A DNA stretch of 64,000 nt, from NCBI GenBank assembly GCA_900315455.1, contig OMZE01000037.1, forward strand, positions 1-64,000, written 5' to 3'. Both the position numbers and the translations under genes were made by a program. Of the stretch, positions 15,781 through 25,322 are shown in pieces. The notes under the pieces are model-generated. The model searched no databases. It saw only the letters and a program-made list of their open reading frames with translations, and had not been told where the DNA came from. Every line of letters begins with the position of its first letter. Position 1 is the first letter of the stretch. Source of the stretch: an uncultured Prevotellaceae bacterium. Its GTDB lineage: Bacteria; Bacteroidota; Bacteroidia; Bacteroidales; Bacteroidaceae.

Positions 15781-16797
15781 ATGCACAGACACACTATCTT
15801 TGCCCCGAAGGGCAGAGGTCATTTTATAGAGCGCCTTGGCGAACTACGCCTTGCCATCGGCCAATATCTCGACGAAGAGAAGGCCGAGGGCAGACTGTTG
15901 CGTTTTGCCAAGATTTTCCTCAGCGACGCACAAAACCAATACGAAGACCTGACACATTCGGCCCTCTTTGCCGATATTCTCGCCCATGTGCCCACCTCTG
16001 TCATCGAGCAACCGCCCCTCGACGGTTCGAAAATCTCCATCATGCTGAAGACCTCGGAAGAAGAAATACCCTTCCTCTTCCACAGCATACGACTGACCGA
16101 GGAAGAGACCCGCGGCGCCAACTCGTATATCCAGACGATGCTCATCTTCAACAAATACCTGGAGCAGATGAAGGCACTGGGACTCACGCTCAAGGAGCAC
16201 TGCGTGAGGACATGGATTTACGTAGCCGACATCGATGTGAACTACGAGGGGATGGTGCGCGCGCGCAATGATATTTTCCGCAGTCAGGGACTCACCCCCG
16301 ACACCCATTTCATCGCCAGTACCGGTATCGGAGGTTTCTCACAGACCCGCAGTGAGTCGGTGGCCATCGACTTCCTCACCTTCCCCGGCATTGAAGAGAG
16401 CGACAAGAAATACCTCCAGGCCCTTGACAACCTCAACCCCACCCACGAATACGGCGTGTCGTTTGAGCGTGGCACCCGTCTGCACACCGACCAGGGACAG
16501 ACCTTCTTCATCTCAGGCACCGCCAGTATCGACAAACATGGCAAGGCCCTCTATGTGGGCGATATCCAACGGCAGACAGGCCGTCTGTTGGAGAATATCA
16601 GTGCCCTGCTTCACGATGGTGGTGCCACGATGCGTGACGTGCAGTATTTCTACGTCTACCTACGCGACCCCTCCGACCGCGATGTAGTGGAGTCATTCTT
16701 GCGTAAAGCCTATCCTGACATCCCCTACGTGCTGCTCCAAGGCAAGGTATGCCGTCCCGAGTGGTTGGTGGAGATGGAATGCGTGGCGATGAAATAG
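15781..16797 (+). CDS. RidA/chorismatase-like protein
   Basis: This 338-residue protein has a RidA (YjgF/L-PSP) fold in its C-terminal half. It shows the SGTAS strand at residues 245-249, GDIQRQTGRLLENI, and the terminal signature GKVCRPEW...VEMEC with Arg325 and Glu331/Glu333, where RidA enzymes keep their Arg and Glu. The N-terminal half is a degenerate RidA-like region. Length and the SGTAS motif resemble chorismatases of the FkbO/Hyg5/XanB2 type, which make hydroxybenzoates from chorismate. A simple Rid deaminase is the alternative. The gene has its own promoter and is followed within 10 bp by a DUF6057-like gene, so it belongs to the unexplained envelope locus. Confidence 0.65.
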   Translation: MHRHTIFAPKGRGHFIERLGELRLAIGQYLDEEKAEGRLLRFAKIFLSDAQNQYEDLTHSALFADILAHVPTSVIEQPPLDGSKISIMLKTSEEEIPFLFHSIRLTEEETRGANSYIQTMLIFNKYLEQMKALGLTLKEHCVRTWIYVADIDVNYEGMVRARNDIFRSQGLTPDTHFIASTGIGGFSQTRSESVAIDFLTFPGIEESDKKYLQALDNLNPTHEYGVSFERGTRLHTDQGQTFFISGTASIDKHGKALYVGDIQRQTGRLLENISALLHDGGATMRDVQYFYVYLRDPSDRDVVESFLRKAYPDIPYVLLQGKVCRPEWLVEMECVAMK

Positions 16798-16805
16798 CGC
16801 TGTCT

Positions 16806-18383
16806 ATGACCATGAAAGAGAGAATAAGAGAGATGGCCATCATCCTGCTATGGGGCTTGGCATGCTGGCTGTTCTTCCAGTTTTTCTACTCCTATCATTT
16901 TTTCTACCAGGAACAGAACCAACTCTTTCTCTTCTCCGGCGACTATCTCGCCACCTATTTCCAGAAACCCGCTTGGGCCGCCTGTATGGCAGGCGACTTC
17001 CTCACCCAGTTCTATTACTACCGCTTTGCCGGACCAGTAATCCTTACCCTCACGCTGCTTGTGATGGGCGACCTGTTGTGCAGGTCTTTCCGGCAGATAC
17101 ACAACGGCACATGGGCGTTCGGCGCCAGCATTGTGCTGATGACCCTTGAGGCCTACTTCTTCCTGCACCACGACCACCGCCTGTCGTCGGCGATGGCCAT
17201 CATCATCGGTTCCCTCCTCTTCCTCTTCTACGCCCTCGCCTCCCGACGCATGCATCCTGTCGTCAGGGTGGTCTTCGGCATGAGTCTGGGAATATTGGCC
17301 TACAGCACCGCCGGCTATGGATGGATAGTGTTTGCCCTATTTGCCATCGCCTATGACATGGTGAACAAGAAAAGGCTGAAGTGGTGGGGATGTTTTCTGA
17401 TTCTGGGTATGATAGTCATTGCCGTCACCACGACCAACCGCTCCTACCTGCTCAACACCACCGCCAACCTCACCTATCCCGACATCTGCCATTTTACCAA
17501 GCCCGACTTTGAGTTGGAGAAGACCCTCGCCGTAGACAATGAATACTACTTCGGCAATTGGGGCAAAGTGGAACAGTTGGTAGAGGGAGAAGAGCATCCC
17601 AACGAAGTGCAACTGTTCTTCTACAACCTTGTGAAAGCCCAGAAAGGCGAGTTGCCCGACCATCTGCTGCGATACCACCCCAACCAACTCGGCACGTTCT
17701 ATGCCATCGGTCCCAACACTCCGAAACTCATCATCAACAACATGAACGAACTCTACTGGGCCCTTGGCGACATGACCCTCACCGAGCGCGCTGCGATGAT
17801 GACCAATGTGTTTGCCCCCGACAACCGCAACATACGCATGATGAAACGTCTGGCCGATTGCAATCTCGTGAGCGGAGACACACTTGCCGCCAACAAATAC
17901 CTCAACATCCTGCAGCAGACCTGGGTATACCGTAATTGGGCGAGCCTCATCAAGGCCCACGACCCCAAGACATGGCGCTACTTCATAGAGAAGAAACAAT
18001 TCGTGAACCACGCCGACACCATCCGCCTGAACGACAACCTCCATATGGTGATGATGGAATTGCTCGACAGCAATCCCCACAATACCGTTGCCCTCGATTA
18101 CATTCTCTGCAGCACCCTGTTGCTGAAAGACATCGACAACTTCAAGCGCGACTACGACCGCTACTGCATCGCCACCGGCATGCCCCGGCAGAAGCCCCTC
18201 TATCAGCAAGCCCTGATGATATGGCTTGCCGGCACCAACGCCCCTGAGGAAGACTGGCAAAAATACATCCTCGACCAAGAACAGTTGCGGCGTTTCCAGG
18301 AATACAACAATCACCGTGGTGACTCCCGTTTCGCTGGCACCTACTGGTATTATTTCGACACTGCACAAGTTCCGAAGATATGA
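16806..18383 (+). CDS. polytopic membrane protein, DUF6057-like (copy 1)
   Basis: This 525-residue protein has about nine or ten hydrophobic helices in the first 230 residues, then a soluble, helical, TPR-like C-terminal half. The loop after the first helix has the conserved pattern YQEQNQLFLF...DYL...QKP..A....DFLTQFYYY, shared with the two paralogues at 22773 and 26791. I associate the family with DUF6057; its function is unknown. ATG at 16806 was chosen because earlier in-frame starts overlap the upstream gene. The stop overlaps the next start by 4 bp, so the two proteins are probably translationally coupled. The acidic residues in the first external loop recall GT-C glycosyltransferases, but that is speculation. 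Confidence 0.7.
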   Translation: MTMKERIREMAIILLWGLACWLFFQFFYSYHFFYQEQNQLFLFSGDYLATYFQKPAWAACMAGDFLTQFYYYRFAGPVILTLTLLVMGDLLCRSFRQIHNGTWAFGASIVLMTLEAYFFLHHDHRLSSAMAIIIGSLLFLFYALASRRMHPVVRVVFGMSLGILAYSTAGYGWIVFALFAIAYDMVNKKRLKWWGCFLILGMIVIAVTTTNRSYLLNTTANLTYPDICHFTKPDFELEKTLAVDNEYYFGNWGKVEQLVEGEEHPNEVQLFFYNLVKAQKGELPDHLLRYHPNQLGTFYAIGPNTPKLIINNMNELYWALGDMTLTERAAMMTNVFAPDNRNIRMMKRLADCNLVSGDTLAANKYLNILQQTWVYRNWASLIKAHDPKTWRYFIEKKQFVNHADTIRLNDNLHMVMMELLDSNPHNTVALDYILCSTLLLKDIDNFKRDYDRYCIATGMPRQKPLYQQALMIWLAGTNAPEEDWQKYILDQEQLRRFQEYNNHRGDSRFAGTYWYYFDTAQVPKI

Positions 18384-19858
18384 GACACCACCCCACCCTA
18401 TACGCTCTGCTGATGGCATGCTCCCTCGTCGCGGCGCTGTTCACTGCCTGCACCCCCACGCCCGAGGACGTCGCCAAGTCGGACTCATTTCCCCCCATCT
18501 ATCCCGACTATACCGACGTCACCATCCCCAGCAACATTGCCCCGCTCAATTTCCTGGTGCGCAGCGACCATTGCGAGGCAGTGCATGTGGAAGCCAGGCA
18601 TAGAGAAGCAGGAGATGAGACCGCCATCACACTTCTCAACAAAGGCAATGAAGCCGTTTTTGACATTGATGAATGGAAAGCACTCACACACCGTGAAGGC
18701 ACTATTGAAGTAAAGGTGACCGCCCTCATCAATGGTCATTGGACAGCATACAAGCCATTCTTATGGCATGTGCGCGAAGCCATCGACCCCTATCTCACCT
18801 ACCGTCTGATAGAGCCCGACTACGAGATTTACCAAAACCTCTCTCTGCGTGAACGATGTGTAGAGAACTTTGACGAACGCGCCATCTCCGACTACGGACT
18901 AGTGGGCAACCGCTGCATGAACTGCCACACCTACAGCAGTCAGAGTCCCGACCTCTCGATGCTCTATGTGCGCGGCGAAGGTGGCGGGGCCATCCTCAAC
19001 CAAGGCGGCAGACTTTCGAAACTCAACATCAAGACCCCCGACATGGTGTCGGGCAGCGTGTATTTCGGGTTCAGCAGCAATGGCAGGTATATTGTCTTCT
19101 CCACCAACAAGATTATCCCTGCCTTCCACGCCATGCCCAGCAAACGCCTAGAGGTATTCGACAGTGCCTCCGACGTGTATGTGGCCGACCTGCAAAAAAA
19201 CACCATCCTGCGCAGCCCGCTGCTCAATGACAGCACCGTGATGGAGACCTTCCCCACTTTCTCGCCCGACGGCAAACACATCTACTACTGCGCCTCGCCC
19301 AAGGTAAATCTGCCGATGCAACTGAAAGACATGCGCTACAGCCTCTGCCGCATCGCCTTCGACGAGGCTACGGGCACTTTCGGCACCGAGGTCGACACCC
19401 TTTTCTCAGGAGAGCAGCAGCAAGCCTCCGTCTGTCATCCCCGTGTGAGCCCCGATGGCCGGTATATCGTCTATACCGTGGCCGACTACGGCACCTTCCC
19501 CATCTGGCATCAGGAGAGCGACCTGCAATTGATGAACCTTACCACCGGCACCATCGACAAGATGGATGCCGTGAACAGCAACAAGAGCGACACCTACCAC
19601 AGTTGGTCGTCGTCCAGCCGCTGGCTCGTCTTCGCCTCAAAACGCGACGACGGTCTCTACGGCAAGCCCTATTTCTGCTATATAGACAAAGCGGGCAAGG
19701 CCCACAAGCCCTTTGTGCTGCCCCAGAAAAATCCTCATTTCTACGACAACAACCTGAAATCCTTCAATGCCCCCGAGATAGGGAAGGGCCGTCTGCCCTT
19801 CGATGCCATGGACGTGAAGCATGCGGTGGAAGGACCTTCTGTAGATTTTACCTATTAG
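18380..19858 (+). CDS. PD40 beta-propeller lipoprotein with CxxCH haem-c motif (copy 1)
   Basis: This 492-residue protein has a lipoprotein signal (lipid-modified Cys at about residue 24), then a conserved domain with FPPIYPDYTDVTIPSNIAPLNF split over residues 37-58. A single cytochrome c-type motif CMNCH lies at residues 179-183, followed by TolB/PD40-like propeller repeats (SPDGKHIYYC, SPDGRYIVYT, SSSSRWLVFASKR). Two paralogues lie on the other strand. Export and haem attachment are predicted, not shown. Each copy is paired with a DUF6057-like membrane protein, here overlapping by 4 bp. The stop codon overlaps the stop end of nhaC by 4 bp. Function unknown; a redox or sensor role is possible. 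Confidence 0.75.
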   Translation: MRHHPTLYALLMACSLVAALFTACTPTPEDVAKSDSFPPIYPDYTDVTIPSNIAPLNFLVRSDHCEAVHVEARHREAGDETAITLLNKGNEAVFDIDEWKALTHREGTIEVKVTALINGHWTAYKPFLWHVREAIDPYLTYRLIEPDYEIYQNLSLRERCVENFDERAISDYGLVGNRCMNCHTYSSQSPDLSMLYVRGEGGGAILNQGGRLSKLNIKTPDMVSGSVYFGFSSNGRYIVFSTNKIIPAFHAMPSKRLEVFDSASDVYVADLQKNTILRSPLLNDSTVMETFPTFSPDGKHIYYCASPKVNLPMQLKDMRYSLCRIAFDEATGTFGTEVDTLFSGEQQQASVCHPRVSPDGRYIVYTVADYGTFPIWHQESDLQLMNLTTGTIDKMDAVNSNKSDTYHSWSSSSRWLVFASKRDDGLYGKPYFCYIDKAGKAHKPFVLPQKNPHFYDNNLKSFNAPEIGKGRLPFDAMDVKHAVEGPSVDFTY

Positions 19859-21276
19859 TCTTTACTTTTCTTCCTATAAATCTTCCATCCCAAGGCAGCG
19901 ACAATGATGCTGACGATGGGAGAAAGGATGTTGAAGAAGCAATAAGGAAGATAAGTGAGTGTAGACACCCCCAAAACCGTGCTTTGCGTAAGACCACACG
20001 TGTTCCAAGGAACGAGCACGGAAGTCACCGTTCCGCCATCCTCGCATGAGCGGCTGAGAAGCCTCGGCTCATACCCCTTCTCCTTGTAGGTATCGCGGAA
20101 CATGCTGCTCGAGAGCATAATGGCCAGATACTGGTCGGCCATGGCGACATTGAAGAAGAAACTCGTTCCCACCGTGGTAGCCACCAATGATGTCGTGCCG
20201 TGTACGAAACGCAAGACGATGCTGATGATATCGCGCAACTGTCCCGTCGCCGTCAGTGTTCCTCCGAATGTCTGCGCACAGATGATGAGCCAGATGGTAG
20301 GCATCATTCCCGCCATGCCACTCGTAGAGACCAACGGATTGAGCAATTCCGACCCTGTCTCGATGTCTGTACTGCCATAGCACACCTGCATAATGCCTTT
20401 GTAGGGCAGCAGCGCGTCGTGCATAGAAACGCCGTCGGCTACGGCGATGCTCCTGATGAGTGCCGGCTGGACAAACAGAGCCACGATGGCAGCAATGAAT
20501 ACTGCCAGAAAGAGCACCACCAGCGACGGCCACCGCCGTGCTATCATCACCCCTGTGACTACCGGCACGAGCAACAGCCATGGTGAAATGACGAAACTGT
20601 GATGCAGTGCCTCCATGAACTGGAGCACATTGCCCTCATGCGACACCTCCACCGTCAGTCCTGCCACGAAAAAGATGGCCAGTGAAATGACAAATGCCGG
20701 CACCGTGGTGTTCATCATATAGCGGATATGCGAGAAAAGTGGAGTCCCCGAGACGCTCGATGCCAACACTGTCGTATCAGAGAGCGGCGACAGTTTATCG
20801 CCGAAATATGCCCCTGTGATGATGGAGCCCGCTATCCACCCGTCGTCGAAGCCATGAGCCTTTCCTATACCCATGAGAGCCACGCCAATGGTAGCCACCG
20901 TAGTCCACGACGAGCCGATGAGCAAACTCACCAAGGCACAGAGCACACTGCTGCTGATGAGGAACACCTCTGGCCGTATGATTTGCACGCCATAGTAAAT
21001 CATTGTGGGCACGATGCCCGATACCATCCATGTGCCGCTGATGGCACCGATGAGCAAGAGGATGATGATGGCCGGTGTGCAACTGGCAATCTTTTTGGTA
21101 ATTTCCTTCTCCAGTTGTTCCCATTTAAATTTTCTTGTCAACTCACCAATCATCACCGATACTGCCGATGCCACCAACAGCGATACCTGACTGGCACCAT
21201 CGAGCGTGGCGTTGCCGAATACTGTCACGCAACACGTGATGAGTGCTATGAGGACTAAGATAGGGATAAACGACAT
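19855..21276 (-). CDS. nhaC: Na+/H+ antiporter, NhaC family
   Basis: This 473-residue inner-membrane protein has about twelve hydrophobic segments and NhaC-like motifs (GDKLSPLSDTTVLAS and GSSWTTVATIGVALMGIG). It would exchange Na+ for H+, or possibly carry an organic substrate such as malate/lactate in the MleN branch. It is the last gene of the minus-strand operon, 7 bp after the second propeller lipoprotein, and overlaps the convergent plus-strand lipoprotein gene by 4 bp. Its company with the DUF6057/propeller genes suggests an ion gradient linked to that system, but this is inference. Confidence 0.88.
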   Translation of the reverse strand: MSFIPILVLIALITCCVTVFGNATLDGASQVSLLVASAVSVMIGELTRKFKWEQLEKEITKKIASCTPAIIILLLIGAISGTWMVSGIVPTMIYYGVQIIRPEVFLISSSVLCALVSLLIGSSWTTVATIGVALMGIGKAHGFDDGWIAGSIITGAYFGDKLSPLSDTTVLASSVSGTPLFSHIRYMMNTTVPAFVISLAIFFVAGLTVEVSHEGNVLQFMEALHHSFVISPWLLLVPVVTGVMIARRWPSLVVLFLAVFIAAIVALFVQPALIRSIAVADGVSMHDALLPYKGIMQVCYGSTDIETGSELLNPLVSTSGMAGMMPTIWLIICAQTFGGTLTATGQLRDIISIVLRFVHGTTSLVATTVGTSFFFNVAMADQYLAIMLSSSMFRDTYKEKGYEPRLLSRSCEDGGTVTSVLVPWNTCGLTQSTVLGVSTLTYLPYCFFNILSPIVSIIVAALGWKIYRKKSKD

Positions 21277-21283
21277 GGGCTGA

Positions 21284-22771
21284 CTATCTGATTACAGTTT
21301 CTACACGTTTGCCGGACATGATGTCACGGGCAACAGTCCTTGCATCGAGTTTTACAGGCTCACTGGTGAAATCTGGTGTATTGAAAGAGAAGAGTGTCTC
21401 GTCGTAATACGCCCAAGGGTTGCGCTGTGGCAACAAGAAAGGTTTCCCCATCCTTCCATCCTTATCGACATGCGCCAGATAAAGATTGGTGTAATAGCCA
21501 TTCCCCCTACGCGACGTGAACACTATCCACCGAGAGTTGCTGCTCCAGTTATGGAAACTGTCGGTATCGTCGCTGTTCACCTCATCCAATGGCCGTGCAT
21601 CACCCGTCTGCAAATCGAGCAGCCATTGGTCGGCCTCTTTGTGCCAGATGGGGAAACACCCGTAGTCGGACATGGTAAACAGCAAGAAACGTCCGTCGTA
21701 AGAAGGACGTGGGTGATTGGCACTCTTGCCCATCGCCCGGGCATTGAAAATCGTATCCACCTCGCCCGTAAAGACACCCTTGTCGGGGTCGAATCCTACT
21801 TTGCACAGATTATACTTGATATCCTTGTATTCAGAGGGAATCATTCTCGACTCTGCAGCGCAGAAATAAAGCGTCTTTCCATCAGGCGAGAAAACGGGAT
21901 AATTCTCATAATGTGATTTCGTGGCCACCAGTGAGTCGAACAAAATCTCATGCTTGTCGGGCGAGTAGACCAAGACATCGGAAGCATGGTCGAACACCTC
22001 TATCCGCTCTGCTGCCACGGCATGGAACGACTGGTTGGTCTTATTGGTGGAATAGGCCACGAAACGGCCCGAGGGATGCCAATAAGGATAGACCATCGAC
22101 CCTCCGAGACTGTCGTTCTTGGCTTTAAGCAGTTCGGTTGTCTCTCCATGATGAATGAGTGTCGCCCCTTGCTCACCACGGATATGGAACGTGAAGTTGT
22201 CGGGGTTGGTATGGTTGGCGACATGGCAGTTGAGGCATGCCCCCGGCGCTGCCGTATTCTCAAGGATAGCCGTCTCGCTGAAGGAAGACAACTCGCGCTG
22301 GTAGATTCCCATCCTCCCATACACCTCATAGCCCGGTGGTATGCGGCGGTAGGTGAGTCCCCACTCTCCGAGGCTGTCGCTGCTCACCTCTACCTTGAAG
22401 TCACGGTATTGGGTCCATGCACCATTGTTTTCCACACACACGGTGAACGTGAGTGCAGCACCTCTGTTCTGCCGTGTCAGTTGATGCCATTCGTCGACAT
22501 CAAAGTCGGCATAGCAGCCATTGACATGTATTTCGCCACCTTTCTCGCCACGCACCACCACATCCATAGTCTGGCTTTCCCCATAACAATTGAAATTGAG
22601 TGGGGCAATTTCTGCCGGGATGGTGACTCCGGCATAGTCGGGAAATATGGGAGGCAGTTGCTGCACTACAGTGGGGTTCTCCGGCATCGACGAGCACGAC
22701 ACCATCAGCCACGTGGCCGTGCAAACCATCATGCCCCATATCAGAAGACGATATCTCTTTTTCGTTCTCAT
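21284..22771 (-). CDS. PD40 beta-propeller lipoprotein with CxxCH haem-c motif (copy 2)
   Basis: This 495-residue paralogue of the genes at 18380 and 25323 has a lipoprotein signal (Cys near residue 26), the LPPIFPDYAGVTIP / APLNF segment, the motif YRRIPPGYEVYGRM, and haem-c motif CLNCH at residues 179-183. Propeller strands follow, such as WHPSGRFVAYSTNK, FSPDGKTLYFC and YDGRFLLFTMSDYG. It begins 1 bp after its DUF6057-like partner ends, and nhaC follows at 7 bp. The haem motif lies at the same position as in copy 1, which argues that it is functional. Its role is unknown. Confidence 0.75.
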   Translation of the reverse strand: MRTKKRYRLLIWGMMVCTATWLMVSCSSMPENPTVVQQLPPIFPDYAGVTIPAEIAPLNFNCYGESQTMDVVVRGEKGGEIHVNGCYADFDVDEWHQLTRQNRGAALTFTVCVENNGAWTQYRDFKVEVSSDSLGEWGLTYRRIPPGYEVYGRMGIYQRELSSFSETAILENTAAPGACLNCHVANHTNPDNFTFHIRGEQGATLIHHGETTELLKAKNDSLGGSMVYPYWHPSGRFVAYSTNKTNQSFHAVAAERIEVFDHASDVLVYSPDKHEILFDSLVATKSHYENYPVFSPDGKTLYFCAAESRMIPSEYKDIKYNLCKVGFDPDKGVFTGEVDTIFNARAMGKSANHPRPSYDGRFLLFTMSDYGCFPIWHKEADQWLLDLQTGDARPLDEVNSDDTDSFHNWSSNSRWIVFTSRRGNGYYTNLYLAHVDKDGRMGKPFLLPQRNPWAYYDETLFSFNTPDFTSEPVKLDARTVARDIMSGKRVETVIR

Positions 22772-22772
22772 G

Positions 22773-24593
22773 TCAATAAATCTCCTTCATTTGTTGCTTT
22801 CCTTTCTTCTCCTTTCCCTCTTGGCTCACCAACATATACGACCAAAAAGTGTTGGCCAAAGGTGGCATCGACAGCGAAGGGTCGTTCGGGTTCTTCATAT
22901 AGAGATTGACGAACTGCGTAAGCAGGTTGCATGTGGCAGGCTCAATGCTCCACGGCATCCCTTCGAAACTGCCATGCTGCTGGGTCCACTGCATCACCAA
23001 AGCCTGTTGGTAGGCATTGGGGATGCGGCTGAACTTGGCATACTTCCCCAAAGGATAATACTCGTTGAACCGCTCCAAGTCGCGCTGCAACAACTCATAG
23101 CACATCAAGTATTCGAAAGCCATGCGGTTGTCGTAATTCTGCACGAAGAGAAGGCCGAGCATCTGGTCCATTTCTGTATCGCTGAAGAGAAAGTCCTGTT
23201 TCTTCTGTCTGTAGGCCCTCAGCCTGCCGTAAACCGGGTCATCATTCACTTTCCCCTCCTTGATGATTGTTTTCTGCTCTTTCGCCCACTTGCGGTAGAA
23301 CAACGATTTCTCCAACATTCTGAGATATTTCATTGCCACCTCATAATGGCCGTTGATGATATTGCACTCTGTGATACGCTTCGTGAGCCGCCCACTTTTT
23401 CGGTGGTTGGGAATAGCCTCCTGAGCCTCAAAAGCATAGCGTTCGGCATCATTCACCATTCCCAGCCAATAAAAGGTCTCGCCAGGAGGCAACGGCGAAG
23501 TCATGTCGCGCTGGAAAGAGGGGAAAAGTCCCTCTGCCCCATTCTGGTAGAACTCGAACATCCGGTCGCTCAGTTGCCCTGTCATGGCGAGAGCCAAGTT
23601 CACACACGCCACATCGAAAGGTTTCGAAGGCTGTCTCTTCTCCGCTTTCCCGATGACCTTGTCCCACTGACGGGTCCTGACGAGGAAGTCATACTCAATG
23701 AGGTCGTATTTCAAGGTATCGTAGGCATGGCCGATGAAGAACCACCCGCCTATGACCAGCACCGCCACCTGTGCCATGACCGCCAACGACTTCTTGCCTA
23801 TTTGCGGCAACAGTGGTGCCACCAACGGCAACAAGACCGTCACCACCTCGATGGCCGTCTGCATGACAGGCTGGTATACGGGGTATCGATAATACTCGAT
23901 GCCCATGAACAGGTTGAACAAAGGATACTGAAGTCCTTTGGTCAGCAAGAGAATAAGCGCAATGCAATAGACGACAGACGCCACTCCCCATGCCAGTCCT
24001 TGCAGCGAACGCCCCTTGAAGGCCTCGAAAAGCAATATATACAGAGGCACCATCAGTACACAAGGACCGAAGCACCAATACATCAGTGGCATGCCGATGA
24101 GGATAAAAGCGATTTTCCACCATTTGCGTTTGGGAAAGCATTCATCCCCGCTCACCACATGATAGAGAAGTATGGCACAAAGAGAGGCCAGGATGGCGAT
24201 AAAGAAGCCAAGCATCACATTTTCGTCGCCGGCATGAGCCCACAGCAACAGCGAAGGAATGAAACTGAGCGGATAATAGACATCGGGCGTCGCATGACGC
24301 CGCATCAAGCCCCATACCAAGCACTGCACCAGCACATAGACCAATGCCAGCAGGCAGGCACCCAGCACCGGGATATAGTTGAACTGGGTGATGAACTCGG
24401 CCACATAGCACGCCAAGCCACCTGGCACTGCCACCCTTTCGAGGAAATAATGCCCATCGAACAGAAACAACTGATATTGTTCTTGAAACGACAGCACCGA
24501 CATGTAGGGTATTGCCCAGAACAACGCCACCGCCACGCCAAAGAGCACGGTGAGCAGTATTTTCCAATATTTCGAGATTATTCTCATCGTCAC
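22773..24593 (-). CDS. polytopic membrane protein, DUF6057-like (copy 2)
   Basis: This is the longest of the three paralogues, 606 residues. The first 330 residues hold about ten membrane helices. The loop after helix 1 reads FQEQYQLFLFDGHYF and continues to a conserved VAEFITQFNY. The C-terminal 270 residues are soluble and helical, with runs like CNIINGHYEVAMKYLRML that resemble TPR repeats. It lies between the DUF4369-like lipoprotein (41 bp upstream) and propeller copy 2 (1 bp downstream). Function is unknown. The repeated pairing with the propeller lipoprotein predicts a physical or pathway partnership. Confidence 0.7.
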   Translation of the reverse strand: MTMRIISKYWKILLTVLFGVAVALFWAIPYMSVLSFQEQYQLFLFDGHYFLERVAVPGGLACYVAEFITQFNYIPVLGACLLALVYVLVQCLVWGLMRRHATPDVYYPLSFIPSLLLWAHAGDENVMLGFFIAILASLCAILLYHVVSGDECFPKRKWWKIAFILIGMPLMYWCFGPCVLMVPLYILLFEAFKGRSLQGLAWGVASVVYCIALILLLTKGLQYPLFNLFMGIEYYRYPVYQPVMQTAIEVVTVLLPLVAPLLPQIGKKSLAVMAQVAVLVIGGWFFIGHAYDTLKYDLIEYDFLVRTRQWDKVIGKAEKRQPSKPFDVACVNLALAMTGQLSDRMFEFYQNGAEGLFPSFQRDMTSPLPPGETFYWLGMVNDAERYAFEAQEAIPNHRKSGRLTKRITECNIINGHYEVAMKYLRMLEKSLFYRKWAKEQKTIIKEGKVNDDPVYGRLRAYRQKKQDFLFSDTEMDQMLGLLFVQNYDNRMAFEYLMCYELLQRDLERFNEYYPLGKYAKFSRIPNAYQQALVMQWTQQHGSFEGMPWSIEPATCNLLTQFVNLYMKNPNDPSLSMPPLANTFWSYMLVSQEGKEKKGKQQMKEIY

Positions 24594-24634
24594 AGCATTG
24601 CTACATATTCCTTAATCTATGGGATAATGCCCCA

Positions 24635-25264
24635 TTACTCATCGTAAACCGTCACCACACTGCCATCGGGCATGCGTTTGGGATAACTAACAGGATAAAG
24701 GCCACTGAGGAACTCACGCAGCGCCCCTTGGCTGAGCGTGGATGCCAGATGGCGCGTATACCGCTTGTATCGCTGATGCACGCTGTCGGCCTGTGCCAGC
24801 AGTTCATGAGCCTTCACCGTGTCGGTCTGGGCCATCTCACGGGCTGCCTGCCGCAATGTCGCCATCTCACGGGTATGGTTGATTGTTGCCTTCTTCCACA
24901 CCTCCAGCGAATCATTGCCCGGTGTGCCCGACGATGAACTCACGCGTCCTATCCGCACATTCAGGTCGCCCGGTTCGGTGACCACCAGCAGGCGTTCCAC
25001 CCCGTCGCGGAAATGATAGTCCATCAGCAGTTGCGCCATATGGCAAGTATCGGTGGCAAACTCAAACTTCCCGTCCTTGATGTAGACCGAATCCACTGCC
25101 TCGGCCGAATTGTCCTCCAACGGTACGAGGAAAATTTGCTTCCCGTTCAACCGGTCATCATCCACCACACCATGAATGCGGCAACTACCCTGCGGGGTCG
25201 AATTGCAGGCAGCCATCAAGACCACCGTGATGAGGGCACACAGCCCCATGTTCTTTCTGTTCAT
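24635..25264 (-). CDS. DUF4369-like lipoprotein
   Basis: This 209-residue lipoprotein (signal peptide ending at Cys20, VLMAACNS) has an N-terminal beta-rich domain like DUF4369 (IHGVVDDDRLNGKQIFLVPL, DSVYIKDGKFEF). That domain often precedes thioredoxin-like domains in Bacteroidetes lipoproteins. Here no thioredoxin domain follows; instead the rest is helical and Gln/Arg/Ala-rich. It lies between propeller copy 3 (58 bp) and DUF6057 copy 2 (41 bp). If the locus handles haem or thiols, a DUF4369 protein would fit, but that is conjecture. Confidence 0.6.
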   Translation of the reverse strand: MNRKNMGLCALITVVLMAACNSTPQGSCRIHGVVDDDRLNGKQIFLVPLEDNSAEAVDSVYIKDGKFEFATDTCHMAQLLMDYHFRDGVERLLVVTEPGDLNVRIGRVSSSSGTPGNDSLEVWKKATINHTREMATLRQAAREMAQTDTVKAHELLAQADSVHQRYKRYTRHLASTLSQGALREFLSGLYPVSYPKRMPDGSVVTVYDE

Positions 25265-25322
25265 ATCTATTGTTGTTTTCTCTTCATATCAGATTCCGCC
25301 CCCATGGAGGCGCGTGAACCAT

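Noticed and set aside
15516-15794. minus-strand frame of 92 codons through the hairpin element
   Set aside because: Its translation (STQRHRDTEFLF...) comes from the CACAGAG repeat; such frames arise from repeat DNA and overlap the promoter of the next gene.
22647-24647. 666-codon plus-strand frame opposite DUF6057 copy 2
   Set aside because: It is antisense to a membrane protein that has two paralogues in the window, whereas this frame has none; it is rich in His/Gln/Arg.
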